NCBI GenBank assembly: GCA_040403555.1 | Contig: JBBAKN010000004.1 | Coordinates: 256,572-320,571, forward strand | Direction: 5' to 3' | Source of the DNA: JAIPAN01 sp040403555 | GTDB taxonomy: Bacteria; Bacteroidota; Bacteroidia; Sphingobacteriales; Sphingobacteriaceae | Length of the DNA stretch: 64,000 nt | Shown: positions 26,331 through 35,483 of the stretch, one piece after another | How positions within the stretch are numbered: position 1 is the first letter of the stretch | How the letters are laid out: every line of letters starts with the position of its first letter | Made by a program: the position numbers and the translations under genes | The notes under the pieces: generated by a model | Databases searched by the model: none | Seen by the model: the letters and a program-made list of their open reading frames with translations, nothing else | Told to the model about the DNA's origin: nothing

Positions 26331-27275
26331 ATGAGAAAAATAGGTTTTTTGGTGCTTAGTTTGTGTTTGGCATCTACTCTTTCTGGTTTTTCCCAAAAAA
26401 AATCTACAGAACTGAACTTAGTTACTACCAAAGGGTCTTTATCAGGAACACTTTTACCCGCCGGCCGCAACCAAACAATAGCCATTATTATTGCAGGTTC
26501 TGGTCCAACAGATAGAGATGGAAATAATTACTTAGGCGTAAAAGCAAACTCATATAAATTAGTAGCCGAAGGCTTAGCCAAACAAGGTATTGCAAGCTTA
26601 AGGTACGATAAGAGAGCTGTGGGTAAAAGCAGTAGCCCGGGCATGAAAGAAGCCGACCTCCGCTTTGATGATTATATAAACGATGTTAAAAGTTGGTTTA
26701 ACTACGTACTTGATTCTTTAAAATACAAAAAAGTAGTGCTTATTGGCCACAGCGAAGGAGCTTTGTTGGCAAGTATTGCCGGCCAAAATGATCGAGTTAC
26801 TGGTGTTGTGCTAGTGTCGGGTATGGGCCGTAGTTTTGATGAGGTTATAGCCGAGCAAATTTCTAAAAATGCTCCATTGGCTATACAGCAAGAATCGCAA
26901 ACTATAATGGATTCTTTAAAAGAAGGCAAATTGGTCTCAGAAGTGCCTAGCTATTTTAATGCACTTTATAGACCCTCGGTGCAGCCTTATTTGATTTCTT
27001 TGCTTAAATATGCTCCCTTGGCACAGGCTTCTATTCTACAAAAACCGGTTCTTATTTTACAAGGAGATGCCGATAGCCAAATACAGGTAAAAGATGCAAA
27101 GGCCTTGGCCGGAGTTGTAAAGCAGGCTCAGCTTGTCATAATCCCGAAGATGGATCATGTGCTTAAAGAAGTGCTCGATGCTCAGAAACCATTGGCAAAT
27201 TATTCAAATGCCGAGGGGCCATTAGCTCCTGGCTTTATGAAAACATTAACAGCATTTATTAAGGGCCTAAAATAG
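26331..27275 (+). CDS. Secreted alpha/beta-fold hydrolase
   Basis: 314 residues with an N-terminal signal peptide (ending near SGFSQ). The oxyanion block reads IIIAGSGPTDRDGNN, the nucleophile elbow is GHSEGA with the catalytic Ser, the acid lies near LQGDADSQIQ, and the His in MDHVLKE. This is the COG1073-type family of serine hydrolases; substrates range from esters to peptides and cannot be told here. It starts 1 base after the ispH stop, so it is cotranscribed. It converges on yebC. Confidence 0.85.
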   Translation: MRKIGFLVLSLCLASTLSGFSQKKSTELNLVTTKGSLSGTLLPAGRNQTIAIIIAGSGPTDRDGNNYLGVKANSYKLVAEGLAKQGIASLRYDKRAVGKSSSPGMKEADLRFDDYINDVKSWFNYVLDSLKYKKVVLIGHSEGALLASIAGQNDRVTGVVLVSGMGRSFDEVIAEQISKNAPLAIQQESQTIMDSLKEGKLVSEVPSYFNALYRPSVQPYLISLLKYAPLAQASILQKPVLILQGDADSQIQVKDAKALAGVVKQAQLVIIPKMDHVLKEVLDAQKPLANYSNAEGPLAPGFMKTLTAFIKGLK

Positions 27276-27278
27276 GGT

Positions 27279-28001
27279 TTAGCCCATGTTGTGGTAAACA
27301 GCCTGCACATCGTCATCTTCCTCTAATTTGTCAATTAGTTTCAATACATCGGCTGCCTGTTCTTCATGTATTTCAGCGGTAGATTGTGCTACTCGTTCTA
27401 ATTTAGCACTAATTACTTCAATGCCCTTTTCCTCTAAGGCTTTTTGCATTTTGCCAAAGTCCTCAAATGCAGTATGAATTACGGCTATATCTTTTCCTTC
27501 TTCGCCTTCTTCAACGTAAATTTCTTGCAGACCTGAATCAATCAAATCGAATTCTAATTCTTCTAAATCTACTTCTCCAGGCTCAAAACGAAATACCGAT
27601 TGACGGGTAAAAATAAAATCTAAGGAGCCTGTTTTACCCAAAGTGCCATCACATTTATTAAAATAACTGCGTACGTTGGCTACAGTACGGTTGGTATTGT
27701 CGGTAGCAGTTTCTATTAAAATAGCTACCCCGTGTGCCGCATAGCCTTCGTACACTAATTCCTCGTAATTGCTTTCATCTTTATTGCTGGCACGTTTAAT
27801 GGCCGCTTCTACACGGTCTTTAGGCATGTTTACCGCTTTAGCATTTTGCATGGCTGTGCGCAAACGTGAGTTACCATCGGGGTTTGCACCGCCTGCTTTT
27901 ACAGCCATTACAATCTCCTTACCCAACCGGGTAAATTGAACGGCCATTTTGGCCCAACGTTTAAATTTTCGCTCTTTTCTAAATTCGAATGCTCTTCCCA
28001 T
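27279..28001 (-). CDS. YebC/PmpR-family regulatory protein
   Basis: 240 residues of the TACO1/YebC family. GRAFEFRKERKFKRWAKMA and the KAGGANPDGNSRLR block are the family opening; NMPKDRVEAAIKRA and EGYAAHGVAILIE follow. Members either bind DNA as regulators or act on translation of proline-rich stretches; which applies here cannot be seen. The usual AGHSKW opening is replaced by GRAFEF, as in the Bacteroidota group. It begins 6 bases after the tdh stop, so it is downstream in the same transcript. Confidence 0.92.
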   Translation of the reverse strand: MGRAFEFRKERKFKRWAKMAVQFTRLGKEIVMAVKAGGANPDGNSRLRTAMQNAKAVNMPKDRVEAAIKRASNKDESNYEELVYEGYAAHGVAILIETATDNTNRTVANVRSYFNKCDGTLGKTGSLDFIFTRQSVFRFEPGEVDLEELEFDLIDSGLQEIYVEEGEEGKDIAVIHTAFEDFGKMQKALEEKGIEVISAKLERVAQSTAEIHEEQAADVLKLIDKLEEDDDVQAVYHNMG

Positions 28002-28007
28002 GGACTA

Positions 28008-28943
28008 TTATTTACTTAAATTTTTAATCATATCTGTGCTTATTCCTGCCAAATCGAAGGACAATTTCCATCCCCAATCTTCTTTAGCAAAGCTATCGTC
28101 TATTGATTTTGGCCAGCTATTGGCAATGGCTTGCCGTGGATCATTCTCGGTGTACGAGAGCGTAAAATTAGGAACTTGTTTGCGTATTTCTGTAGCCAAT
28201 TGTTTGGGTGTAAAACTGATGCCACTTAAATTGTAGCTCGAACGAATGCGTAATTTTTCTGCCGGAGCATCCATTAATTGAATGGTGGCCCGAATGGCGT
28301 CTTCCATATACATCATGGGGAGTGCGGTGTTTGCTGATAAAAAACATTCGTAATGCCCATTTTTTAAGGCTTCGTGAAATATATGTACTGCATAATCAGT
28401 TGTGCCACCGCCTGGTTTCGCTTTCCAGCCTATTAATCCCGGATAACGAATACTCCGAACATCCAACCCGTATTTAGTAAAATAATATTCGCACCAGCGT
28501 TCGCCGGCTAATTTGCTAAATCCGTACACCGTGTTCGGATCCATTATACAATACTGGGGGGTATGTTCTTGGGGTGAATGTGGCCCAAATACCGCAATTG
28601 AACTCGGCCAAAATACTTTTTTCACCTTAAACTCAACCGATAAATCGAGCACATGGAGTAATCCATCCATGTTTAACTCCCACGCTTTTTTCGGTTTTTC
28701 TTCTCCCACGGCAGAAAGTATGGCTGCTAAGAGATATACTTGAGTGGGCTGATATTTCCCGAAAAGAGTGTGTAGGTTCTCTTGGTCTAATACATTTACT
28801 TGTTCAAAAGGACCATTAAGAGTTTGAGGCTCCCGAATATCGCAGGCAATTACCTGCTCTTTGCCATTGATTTGGCGTAGGGCCTCTACTAATTCTGTCC
28901 CAATTTGCCCGTTAGAGCCAATAACCAAAATGGATTCACGCAT
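28008..28943 (-). CDS. L-threonine 3-dehydrogenase, short-chain (NAD-dependent epimerase) type
   Basis: 311 residues from ATG 28943; a longer frame from 28988 would cross the promoter and palindrome. The Rossmann loop is VIGSNGQIGTELVEAL. The catalytic Ser/Tyr/Lys set appears as PSSIAVFGPHSP and NTVYGFSKLAGE, with RYPGLIGWKAKPGGGTTDYA typical of the SDR-type threonine dehydrogenase known from Flavobacterium. It oxidises threonine to 2-amino-3-ketobutyrate. This is not the zinc-dependent E. coli Tdh family. yebC follows in the operon. Confidence 0.85.
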   Translation of the reverse strand: MRESILVIGSNGQIGTELVEALRQINGKEQVIACDIREPQTLNGPFEQVNVLDQENLHTLFGKYQPTQVYLLAAILSAVGEEKPKKAWELNMDGLLHVLDLSVEFKVKKVFWPSSIAVFGPHSPQEHTPQYCIMDPNTVYGFSKLAGERWCEYYFTKYGLDVRSIRYPGLIGWKAKPGGGTTDYAVHIFHEALKNGHYECFLSANTALPMMYMEDAIRATIQLMDAPAEKLRIRSSYNLSGISFTPKQLATEIRKQVPNFTLSYTENDPRQAIANSWPKSIDDSFAKEDWGWKLSFDLAGISTDMIKNLSK

Positions 28944-28945
28944 GT

Positions 28946-28970
28946 TTTGCTTGAGTTTCAAGCAAAGGTA
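28946..28970 (-). promoter_or_regulatory. -7 box and operator-like palindrome upstream of the threonine dehydrogenase gene
   Basis: On the minus strand TACCTTTG (28970-28963) matches the -7 consensus. It overlaps a 9-bp perfect inverted repeat, TTTGCTTGA-GTT-TCAAGCAAA (28946-28966), which ends 2 bases before the start codon. It could be an operator or a hairpin that blocks ribosome access. No -33 TTG at proper spacing. Confidence 0.5.
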
Positions 28971-29003
28971 AAAAAAACCTAGAACCAAGGTGCATGAAAC
29001 CCG

Positions 29004-31631
29004 CTAATTCAATTTACTAGCCACTACGCATGTTTTGGTATAGTTTTTTACTTGTCCGCTTGTATTAAATACCTGAATTTTAAGAATGTAAATGCCTATG
29101 GGAACTCTTTCTGCTTGTTCGTTGAGGCCATCCCATACCCAAGCCCCTTCTGTACCCAGGGTTTGATTTTTAATGAGGTGGCGTACTAATTGTCCTTGTT
29201 CGGTAAAAATTCGTATGTTGGCTATCCAGCCAGGTTCTTGCCAATGATACAGTATGGTGAGGGCATCTTCAAAGCCATCGTTATCTGGAGATACGGTGGC
29301 AGAACTTAGGTTAATTTCGTTAGCGCCCGGCACTCCTTCTAAAAATTGTGAATTTTGATAACCCGGTGTAGCAAAACCCGCCGCTGCTGCTGCCGAGCGA
29401 AAGTTCCCGGAAGTGTTGGCCGCTACGCTGAACAAACTGCGTTCTAAGGAAACTCCTTCGGTATTAACTAAGAGTGCAAAATGCATTTTGTCGGAATAAT
29501 TAAACTGATCAATACGAATGGAATCGCGAACAAGAATAACCACGCCGGCATCATCGTTAAACGAAGGTAAAGCAACAATTTTAACCAATGTATTGGACTG
29601 ATTTACGATGTAGTTGGCCAAAATATAGTCTGTATCGGTGCTTAGTACCCGATACGATTTTGCTGGAATGAGACTGTTTACTCCGCTAACTGCTTTCAGA
29701 TTAATAAGTTTATCTTGATTATCTGCACTGGCAATGCCTAGGTCTTTTAAATCGAGTGGATGGTCGGTATTGTTATAAATTTCCACGAAATCGACCCCGC
29801 CAACTTTAGGGTTAAATAAGATTTCGGAGAGTAATAAATCGCCAACCATAATCTTTTGGGGTAAATAAAAATCTCCGCTATTATTGGGTGCCTGAATGAG
29901 CACCCCACTGCAATCACTTACTTGGTTGGTGCTTAGGGTGTACGTCAGCCCTCGGCTAAGAGGACCTCCAAACTTTAATTGCACCTCGGTGAAATTAGGC
30001 GCCACTGCCACTCCCGAGATGGGCTGGCCTACACCGTTATTCAAATTATAATGGCTAGGAAGCACCGCCGAGGTGCTGTCTATAAATCGATTAAATTGAA
30101 TGCTTAGGGTTACACTATCCAATACGTTTACCGAGAGCAGTTGTAAGGGCGCCGGATTTACCCCATTTGAATATATGCTATTGGTTTTACCCGGAGTTCC
30201 TCCCTTTATATCAAGGCTAGCAGCCCAATTCTGAATACCGGTGCAAATTGCTTTCGGGTTGATGAGTTCTAAGCTATAGCCTCCTTGTTTTTTAAGAGCG
30301 TCTTTATACCAGGTATCGGTATAATTTACTTGGTCCATTACTGCCCCCTTATCATTCTTCAGTACCAACTTATCGCCGGCATTGTTTAGGCTGGGCCAAG
30401 TGTTGAGGCCAATTACGGTACCAAAGGGCATAAAATTAGGCACATCAGCTAGGGCACATAGCACTATGAATTCGTGTGCATTTATACTTACATTTCCAAG
30501 GGTCGCGGTGCTGGTGCCATCACTATAGGTCCAATTTTTTAAAGAGATAGAAAAATCGGTGTTATTCCATAGTTCTACAAATTCTACACTAGGTAGGTCT
30601 ATTTGTGGCGATGGATCGGCAAAAATTTCGTTAATTAGAATATCTTTGGCTTGAGCAACATAAGGCTTAATATAGGAAAAGCTAATGGGCGAATTACCCA
30701 CTAGGTTGCCAGCCTTATCGCTTACATTTGCTATACTGAGCAAATAGGTAGCTGTTTGTAAATTATTGGCAAATTTCAATTCGTAGTTTGCACTATTGGT
30801 TACTTTTTTAATGTAGCTAGGGTTCCCAAAACCATTATCGAGTATATAATTATTTATGTTTTTAGCTTTAAGGCTGTCCATGGGTTCATTATAGGCAATA
30901 GCTATAGTGTTTGAATCAATAGCTGTGGCCGAGAGGATTTTTGGTGGCGTAGTATCAACAATAAGAGGGGCAATTAAAATATCATCAAAAAAGTGTTTTT
31001 GTACAAAAGATACGGTAGACTGTTGCGCCAAAAAGCCAAAATAAGCGGTGCTCATAATGCTATTATCCAATGCCGATCCTTCGGGAAAATAATCAAAGCC
31101 AACACCTGTTAGATCGCGTTCTAGTGTAATCAGCCCAGCAGCAGTTCTGCTCACTCTAATTTTTACGGTATTGTTTGAGGTATTGAGTGTGCCATCTATC
31201 CCATCAATAATTTTTACACTTGTATTCGCTGCACCCGTTCTTTTATAAAGCGAAATCTCATCGACAGAATTTCCGAGGCGTACAAAATATCCAGTAATGT
31301 TTACACTTTGTAAATTTTGTTGATCCGAAATAAGATATACATCCACATAATTTGCACTTGAGGTATTAAATTGCAGGTTGCACCAAAACTCCCAAGTACA
31401 ATCAGTAGCTAGGGAGTTTGCAGTGCTCAAATAAAAATTACTATTAATGGCTACCGAGTTAGAGCGCAAATGATTTAAGCTGGGCAGATCTGAAATAACA
31501 AAATCGGCTCCGGAATTACTACCATTCCAAAGTGGGGTGCTTGTAAAATCTCCGTCATTAAATGTGTCGGATACCTGCCCAAAAGCAGAATTGATGCACA
31601 GCAGTGCTAAAAAGACTAAACTATTTTTCAT
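29004..31631 (-). CDS. Large modular surface protein with lamin-tail domains and type IX sorting domain
   Basis: About 875 residues starting at ATG 31631 before a clear signal peptide (KNSLVFLALLCINSAFGQ). After a lectin-like N-terminal region (about 20-225), Ig-like SbsA repeats begin at TPPKILSATAIDSNTIAIAYNEPMD and again near VLDSVTLSIQFNRFIDS. Two lamin-tail domains are seen, one from ILINEIFADPSPQID and one from LLLSEILFNPKVGG. The last 90 residues, SPDNDGFEDALTI to the end, form a gliding-motility-type C-terminal domain with WVWDG and PIGIYILK, used by the type IX system. It is probably surface exposed, with an adhesive or matrix role; the ligand is unknown. It is transcribed alone. Confidence 0.88.
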   Translation of the reverse strand: MKNSLVFLALLCINSAFGQVSDTFNDGDFTSTPLWNGSNSGADFVISDLPSLNHLRSNSVAINSNFYLSTANSLATDCTWEFWCNLQFNTSSANYVDVYLISDQQNLQSVNITGYFVRLGNSVDEISLYKRTGAANTSVKIIDGIDGTLNTSNNTVKIRVSRTAAGLITLERDLTGVGFDYFPEGSALDNSIMSTAYFGFLAQQSTVSFVQKHFFDDILIAPLIVDTTPPKILSATAIDSNTIAIAYNEPMDSLKAKNINNYILDNGFGNPSYIKKVTNSANYELKFANNLQTATYLLSIANVSDKAGNLVGNSPISFSYIKPYVAQAKDILINEIFADPSPQIDLPSVEFVELWNNTDFSISLKNWTYSDGTSTATLGNVSINAHEFIVLCALADVPNFMPFGTVIGLNTWPSLNNAGDKLVLKNDKGAVMDQVNYTDTWYKDALKKQGGYSLELINPKAICTGIQNWAASLDIKGGTPGKTNSIYSNGVNPAPLQLLSVNVLDSVTLSIQFNRFIDSTSAVLPSHYNLNNGVGQPISGVAVAPNFTEVQLKFGGPLSRGLTYTLSTNQVSDCSGVLIQAPNNSGDFYLPQKIMVGDLLLSEILFNPKVGGVDFVEIYNNTDHPLDLKDLGIASADNQDKLINLKAVSGVNSLIPAKSYRVLSTDTDYILANYIVNQSNTLVKIVALPSFNDDAGVVILVRDSIRIDQFNYSDKMHFALLVNTEGVSLERSLFSVAANTSGNFRSAAAAAGFATPGYQNSQFLEGVPGANEINLSSATVSPDNDGFEDALTILYHWQEPGWIANIRIFTEQGQLVRHLIKNQTLGTEGAWVWDGLNEQAERVPIGIYILKIQVFNTSGQVKNYTKTCVVASKLN

Positions 31632-31690
31632 ATTTGTAAGCATTAAACGCATGAATTTACAAATAATTAAATAATTTAACTAATAGCTAA

Positions 31691-32680
31691 ATGAAAGTTG
31701 CTCTAGTAGGTGCCACCGGTTTGGTAGGCACCGTGATGTTGAAAGTATTAGAAGAACGTAATTTCCCATTAACAGAACTTCTACCTGTTGCCTCTGCCAA
31801 GAGTGCCGGTAAAACCATTCGTTTTAAGGGTAAAGACGTGAAGGTACTCACCATTGATGAAGCTATTGCGGCTAAACCAGACATTGCCTTGTTTTCTGCG
31901 GGCGGTGATACTTCTTTAACCGAAGCCCCTCGTTTTGCTGCAGTAGGAACCGTAGTTATCGATAATTCATCGGCTTGGCGCATGGACCCAGACAAAAAAT
32001 TAGTGGTGCCAGAAGTGAATGCGCAAATATTAACCAAACAAGATAAAATTATTGCTAACCCGAATTGTTCTACCATTCAAATGGTGGTGGTTTTAGAGCC
32101 GCTACATAAAAAATATGGTATTAAACGGGTTGTGGTTTCTACGTACCAATCGGTAACCGGCACGGGTGTAAAAGCCGTTGAGCAATTGATGAACGAACGT
32201 AAGGGTATATCGGGCGTAATGGCCTATCCGTATACCATCGATTTAAATGTGATTCCTCATATCGATGTATTTCAAGAAAATGGCTATACCAAAGAGGAAA
32301 TGAAGATGATTGTGGAGACCAAAAAAATTATGGGCGACGACAGTATCCAAGTAACAGCTACTACGGTACGTATCCCGGTAATGGGCGGGCACTCCGAATC
32401 GGTAAATATTGAGTTTGAAAAAGATTTTAATGTAGTAGAAGTGCGCCAACTTTTAGCCCAAACACCAGGACTAATTGTGGTTGATGATCCGGCGAATTTA
32501 AAATACCCTATGCCCAAAGATGCCCATGAAAAAGATGAGGTATTTGTAGGCCGTATACGCCGCGATGAATCTCAGAAGAATACGCTAAATCTTTGGATTG
32601 TGGCCGATAACTTGCGCAAAGGTGCGGCAACCAATGCCGTGCAAATTGCTGAGTATTTGGTAGCGAATGGCTTAGTATAA
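31691..32680 (+). CDS. asd: Aspartate-semialdehyde dehydrogenase
   Basis: 329 residues; reduces aspartyl phosphate to the semialdehyde for lysine, threonine, methionine and diaminopimelate synthesis. The NADP-binding start is VALVGATGLVGTVMLKVLEER. The nucleophilic Cys is in NPNCSTIQM and the catalytic His in VMGGHSESVN. AKSAGK and FSAGGDTS are also conserved. The length fits. It is divergent from the surface-protein gene and followed by a strong terminator. Confidence 0.97.
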   Translation: MKVALVGATGLVGTVMLKVLEERNFPLTELLPVASAKSAGKTIRFKGKDVKVLTIDEAIAAKPDIALFSAGGDTSLTEAPRFAAVGTVVIDNSSAWRMDPDKKLVVPEVNAQILTKQDKIIANPNCSTIQMVVVLEPLHKKYGIKRVVVSTYQSVTGTGVKAVEQLMNERKGISGVMAYPYTIDLNVIPHIDVFQENGYTKEEMKMIVETKKIMGDDSIQVTATTVRIPVMGGHSESVNIEFEKDFNVVEVRQLLAQTPGLIVVDDPANLKYPMPKDAHEKDEVFVGRIRRDESQKNTLNLWIVADNLRKGAATNAVQIAEYLVANGLV

Positions 32681-32700
32681 GTATATTCTATAGGAATGAA

Positions 32701-32729
32701 AAGCCTCCCGAATTTCAGGAGGCTTTTTT
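32701..32729 (+). terminator. Rho-independent terminator of asd
   Basis: An 8-bp perfect stem, AAGCCTCC (32701-32708) with GGAGGCTT (32718-32725), and a T-run. The loop CGAATTTCA resembles the loops of four other terminators in this window. Confidence 0.88.
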
Positions 32730-32756
32730 CTTGCCATAATTTTTCTACTTTTAAGC

Positions 32757-34175
32757 ATGAGAAAAGGACTGCTTTTGCTTTTGGTGTGTTGTTTGGCTAC
32801 TGCCAAGCTGTTTGCACAAAACGAATTGGCCAAACAGTTAGCACAAGCCTATACTCGTTTTGTTTCCGATGAGCAAATGCAGTATGCCAGCATTTCGCTT
32901 ACCGTGCTCGATGCCCAAACCGGAGAAGTACTGTTTGCTAAAAATGAGCAGCAAGGTTTAGCTCCAGCATCTACCCTAAAAACCATTACTTCTGCTACCG
33001 CACTGCATGTATTAGGGCCTAATTTTACCTATAAAACCCAATTGGCCTATACCGGCAACATTTCAAAAGAAGGCATTTTAACCGGCGATATTATCTTAGT
33101 AGGTGGCGGCGACCCTAGCTTAGGTTCTTGGCGCTACAACCAAAGCACTTCGGCAGTATTAACACAATGGCTAAACGCCATAAAGCAAGCCGGTATTAAA
33201 CACATACAAGGCAAAGTAGTGGGCTGCGATTCCTTGTATGGCGCACAAACTACGCCCGATGGCTGGATTTGGCAAGACATTGGTAATTATTACGGAGCCG
33301 GAGCTACTTCCTTAAGTTGGCACGAAAACCAATTGGATGTGTACCTAAAACCAGGTGCTAAAGTGGACGATTTGGTTAAGCTCACAAAAATTGATCCGGC
33401 TTATCCCTATCTGCAATTTATAAATGAGATCAAAACCGGCCCTGCCGGAAGTGGCGATAAAGTGTATGCCTATGCAGCACCTTATTCATCGGTAATATAT
33501 TTACGAGGAACTTATGGTATCGATTGGGTAAAACCCATTTCACCGGCCATTCCCGATCCGGCATTTGATGCAGCTTACCGCTTAGCCGATACCTTGCGTA
33601 CTGCCGGTATTTCATTAAGTGAAGCACCCACTACTTGGCGTAGAATGCAGGAGCTGAAACCAAGTACCTTGCCTACTTATCAAATACTACATACTATAAA
33701 CTCTCCAAAACTCACCGATTTAGTTTTTTGGTTCAATAGGAAGAGTATTAATTTATATGGCGAAAATTTGCTGAAAACTCTGGCGCTTGATGCGGGGAAG
33801 CCTGCCGAAACGCTAGCAGGGGTAGAAGTAGTTAAAAACTTCTGGAAAAATAAATTAGGCATCGACCCTCATTCTTTAAACATAAGTGATGGCAGTGGCC
33901 TGTCACCAGCCAATAGGGTAACTACTCTAAGCATGGCTAAAATATTGCAATCGCTTAAAAAAGAGCCTTGGTTTACATCTTACTACGATAGTTTTCCTAC
34001 GTACAATGGTATGAAAATGAAAAGCGGCAGTATTGCGGATGTATTGGCTTATGCCGGTTACCAACGCAGAGCTTCAGGAAAAGAATTGGTTTTTTCGTTT
34101 ATGGTAAATAACTACCATGGAAATACACCGCTGGCAAAAAAGAAAATCTATGTGCTCTTAGATCAGCTTAAATAA
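32757..34175 (+). CDS. dacB: D-alanyl-D-alanine carboxypeptidase/endopeptidase (PBP4 type)
   Basis: 472 residues with a signal peptide (ending KLFAQ). A class C penicillin-binding protein of the S13 peptidase family that trims peptidoglycan cross-links in the periplasm. The active-site SxxK is in APASTLKT, the SxN motif in DGSGLSPANR and the KTG equivalent is KSG in GMKMKSGS. A large insert between the first two motifs is typical of PBP4. A TACTTTTA box, one mismatch to the -7 consensus, lies just before the ATG. It is convergent with the ABC permease gene. Confidence 0.93.
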   Translation: MRKGLLLLLVCCLATAKLFAQNELAKQLAQAYTRFVSDEQMQYASISLTVLDAQTGEVLFAKNEQQGLAPASTLKTITSATALHVLGPNFTYKTQLAYTGNISKEGILTGDIILVGGGDPSLGSWRYNQSTSAVLTQWLNAIKQAGIKHIQGKVVGCDSLYGAQTTPDGWIWQDIGNYYGAGATSLSWHENQLDVYLKPGAKVDDLVKLTKIDPAYPYLQFINEIKTGPAGSGDKVYAYAAPYSSVIYLRGTYGIDWVKPISPAIPDPAFDAAYRLADTLRTAGISLSEAPTTWRRMQELKPSTLPTYQILHTINSPKLTDLVFWFNRKSINLYGENLLKTLALDAGKPAETLAGVEVVKNFWKNKLGIDPHSLNISDGSGLSPANRVTTLSMAKILQSLKKEPWFTSYYDSFPTYNGMKMKSGSIADVLAYAGYQRRASGKELVFSFMVNNYHGNTPLAKKKIYVLLDQLK

Positions 34176-34180
34176 GCTGC

Positions 34181-35413
34181 TTATTCGTAGCGAAGTGCTT
34201 CTACCGGATCTAATTTAGAAGCTTTAGAAGCTGGGTAAAAGCCCGATATCATGCCTACGCCAACGCAAATTACAACGCCCAGAATCATCCAACCCCAAGG
34301 AATAATAAAGCTACCGCCAAGTGCAATGGCCACCAGGTTACCAATTAAAATGCCTAAGAAAATTCCGCTAATTCCACCCATTAAACAAATGACTACAGCC
34401 TCCATTAAAAACTGACGGCGTATAACCATGGGGGTTGCCCCCACAGCTTTGCGTATACCAATTTCACGGGTGCGTTCGGTTACCGAAACCAGCATAATAT
34501 TCATTAAGCCGATTGAGGCTCCTACGAGCGTAATAAAACCAATAATAATGGCGGCTAAGGTTACATATTTAATATTGTCTAATAGCGTTTGCGCAATAGC
34601 ATCGCTCTTCATAATTTCGAAATTATCATCGTCTTTCGCACGCAATTTGCGGATGGTTCTAAACGTTCCGGTGGCTTCGCCAACTGCATTTTCCATTAAG
34701 GTGGGGTTGGTAACCATTACCGCAATGGTATACGATGGATTGGGATTGGTTTGAATTTGTTTGGCTCTTAATAATGGAATAACACATACTTTATCACCAC
34801 CCATACCCATGCTCGAACCTTTTTCGGCAAATACGCCAATAATGGTGAACTTGTTATTCCCAATGGTTACGATACGGTTTACCGGATCGGTATTTTTAAA
34901 TAAACGAGTTTTTACCTCGTTGCCAATAATAACCACGCTACTGCCAAACTCTTGTTCGCCTTGCGAAAAATTACGCCCTGAGGCCAATTTATAGCCGCCA
35001 GTAAATAAATAGCTATCATCGGCACCTAAAATAAATAAGTTGGGGTTAGTTTTTTCGTTGCCGTATTTGGCTGTAGCAGCAAAAGTGGCAAAAGTGTTTA
35101 CCGAAATAATGGCCGGGTAATTAAATCGCGATTTAAAGGTAAGCGCCTCTTGGTAGGTAATAGATTTGTATTGTTTTGGTCGAGCACCGTTTCCGCCAAT
35201 ACGAATGCCAATACCACGGTTTCGAATGGTAAAGGAATTAGAACCCATGCTAGAGAAAGTATTGTTTAACGAGCTTTTAATGGCATCTATGGAGGTTAAA
35301 ATACCTACCAAGGCCATTAAGCCAAAAGCAATAATTAGGGCGGTTAAAAAGGTACGGAGCTTATTGCTCTTTACCGATTGCATGGCCACTTTTACGTTCT
35401 CTAAATAATTCAT
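34181..35413 (-). CDS. MacB-type ABC transporter permease
   Basis: 410 residues from ATG 35413. One transmembrane helix near the N-terminus (FLTALIIAFGLMALVGILTSI) is followed by a large extracytoplasmic MacB periplasmic core domain and three C-terminal helices of the FtsX fold, including RTREIGIRKAVGATP and GMISGFYPASKASKLDPVEALRYE. These are the signature segments of MacB/LolC-type permeases, which move substrates by mechanotransmission rather than transport through the membrane. No ATPase or adaptor gene is next to it. A terminator-like hairpin ends just upstream of its start codon. Confidence 0.93.
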   Translation of the reverse strand: MNYLENVKVAMQSVKSNKLRTFLTALIIAFGLMALVGILTSIDAIKSSLNNTFSSMGSNSFTIRNRGIGIRIGGNGARPKQYKSITYQEALTFKSRFNYPAIISVNTFATFAATAKYGNEKTNPNLFILGADDSYLFTGGYKLASGRNFSQGEQEFGSSVVIIGNEVKTRLFKNTDPVNRIVTIGNNKFTIIGVFAEKGSSMGMGGDKVCVIPLLRAKQIQTNPNPSYTIAVMVTNPTLMENAVGEATGTFRTIRKLRAKDDDNFEIMKSDAIAQTLLDNIKYVTLAAIIIGFITLVGASIGLMNIMLVSVTERTREIGIRKAVGATPMVIRRQFLMEAVVICLMGGISGIFLGILIGNLVAIALGGSFIIPWGWMILGVVICVGVGMISGFYPASKASKLDPVEALRYE

Positions 35414-35420
35414 GGATGTG

Positions 35421-35456
35421 TAAAAAATAAAAATCCCGCCTGTTTGACAGCGGGAT
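35421..35456 (-). terminator. Minus-strand terminator between the IscA-type gene and the ABC permease
   Basis: On the minus strand ATCCCGC (35456-35450) pairs with GCGGGAT (35439-35433), a 7-bp perfect stem with loop TGTCAAACAG, followed by a T-rich tail. It ends 28 bases after the IscA-type stop, yet the T-tail ends only about 7 bases before the permease ATG, leaving no space for a separate promoter. It may therefore work as an attenuator. Confidence 0.75.
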
Positions 35457-35483
35457 AGCACTAAATGTTACATGTGTAAGCTA

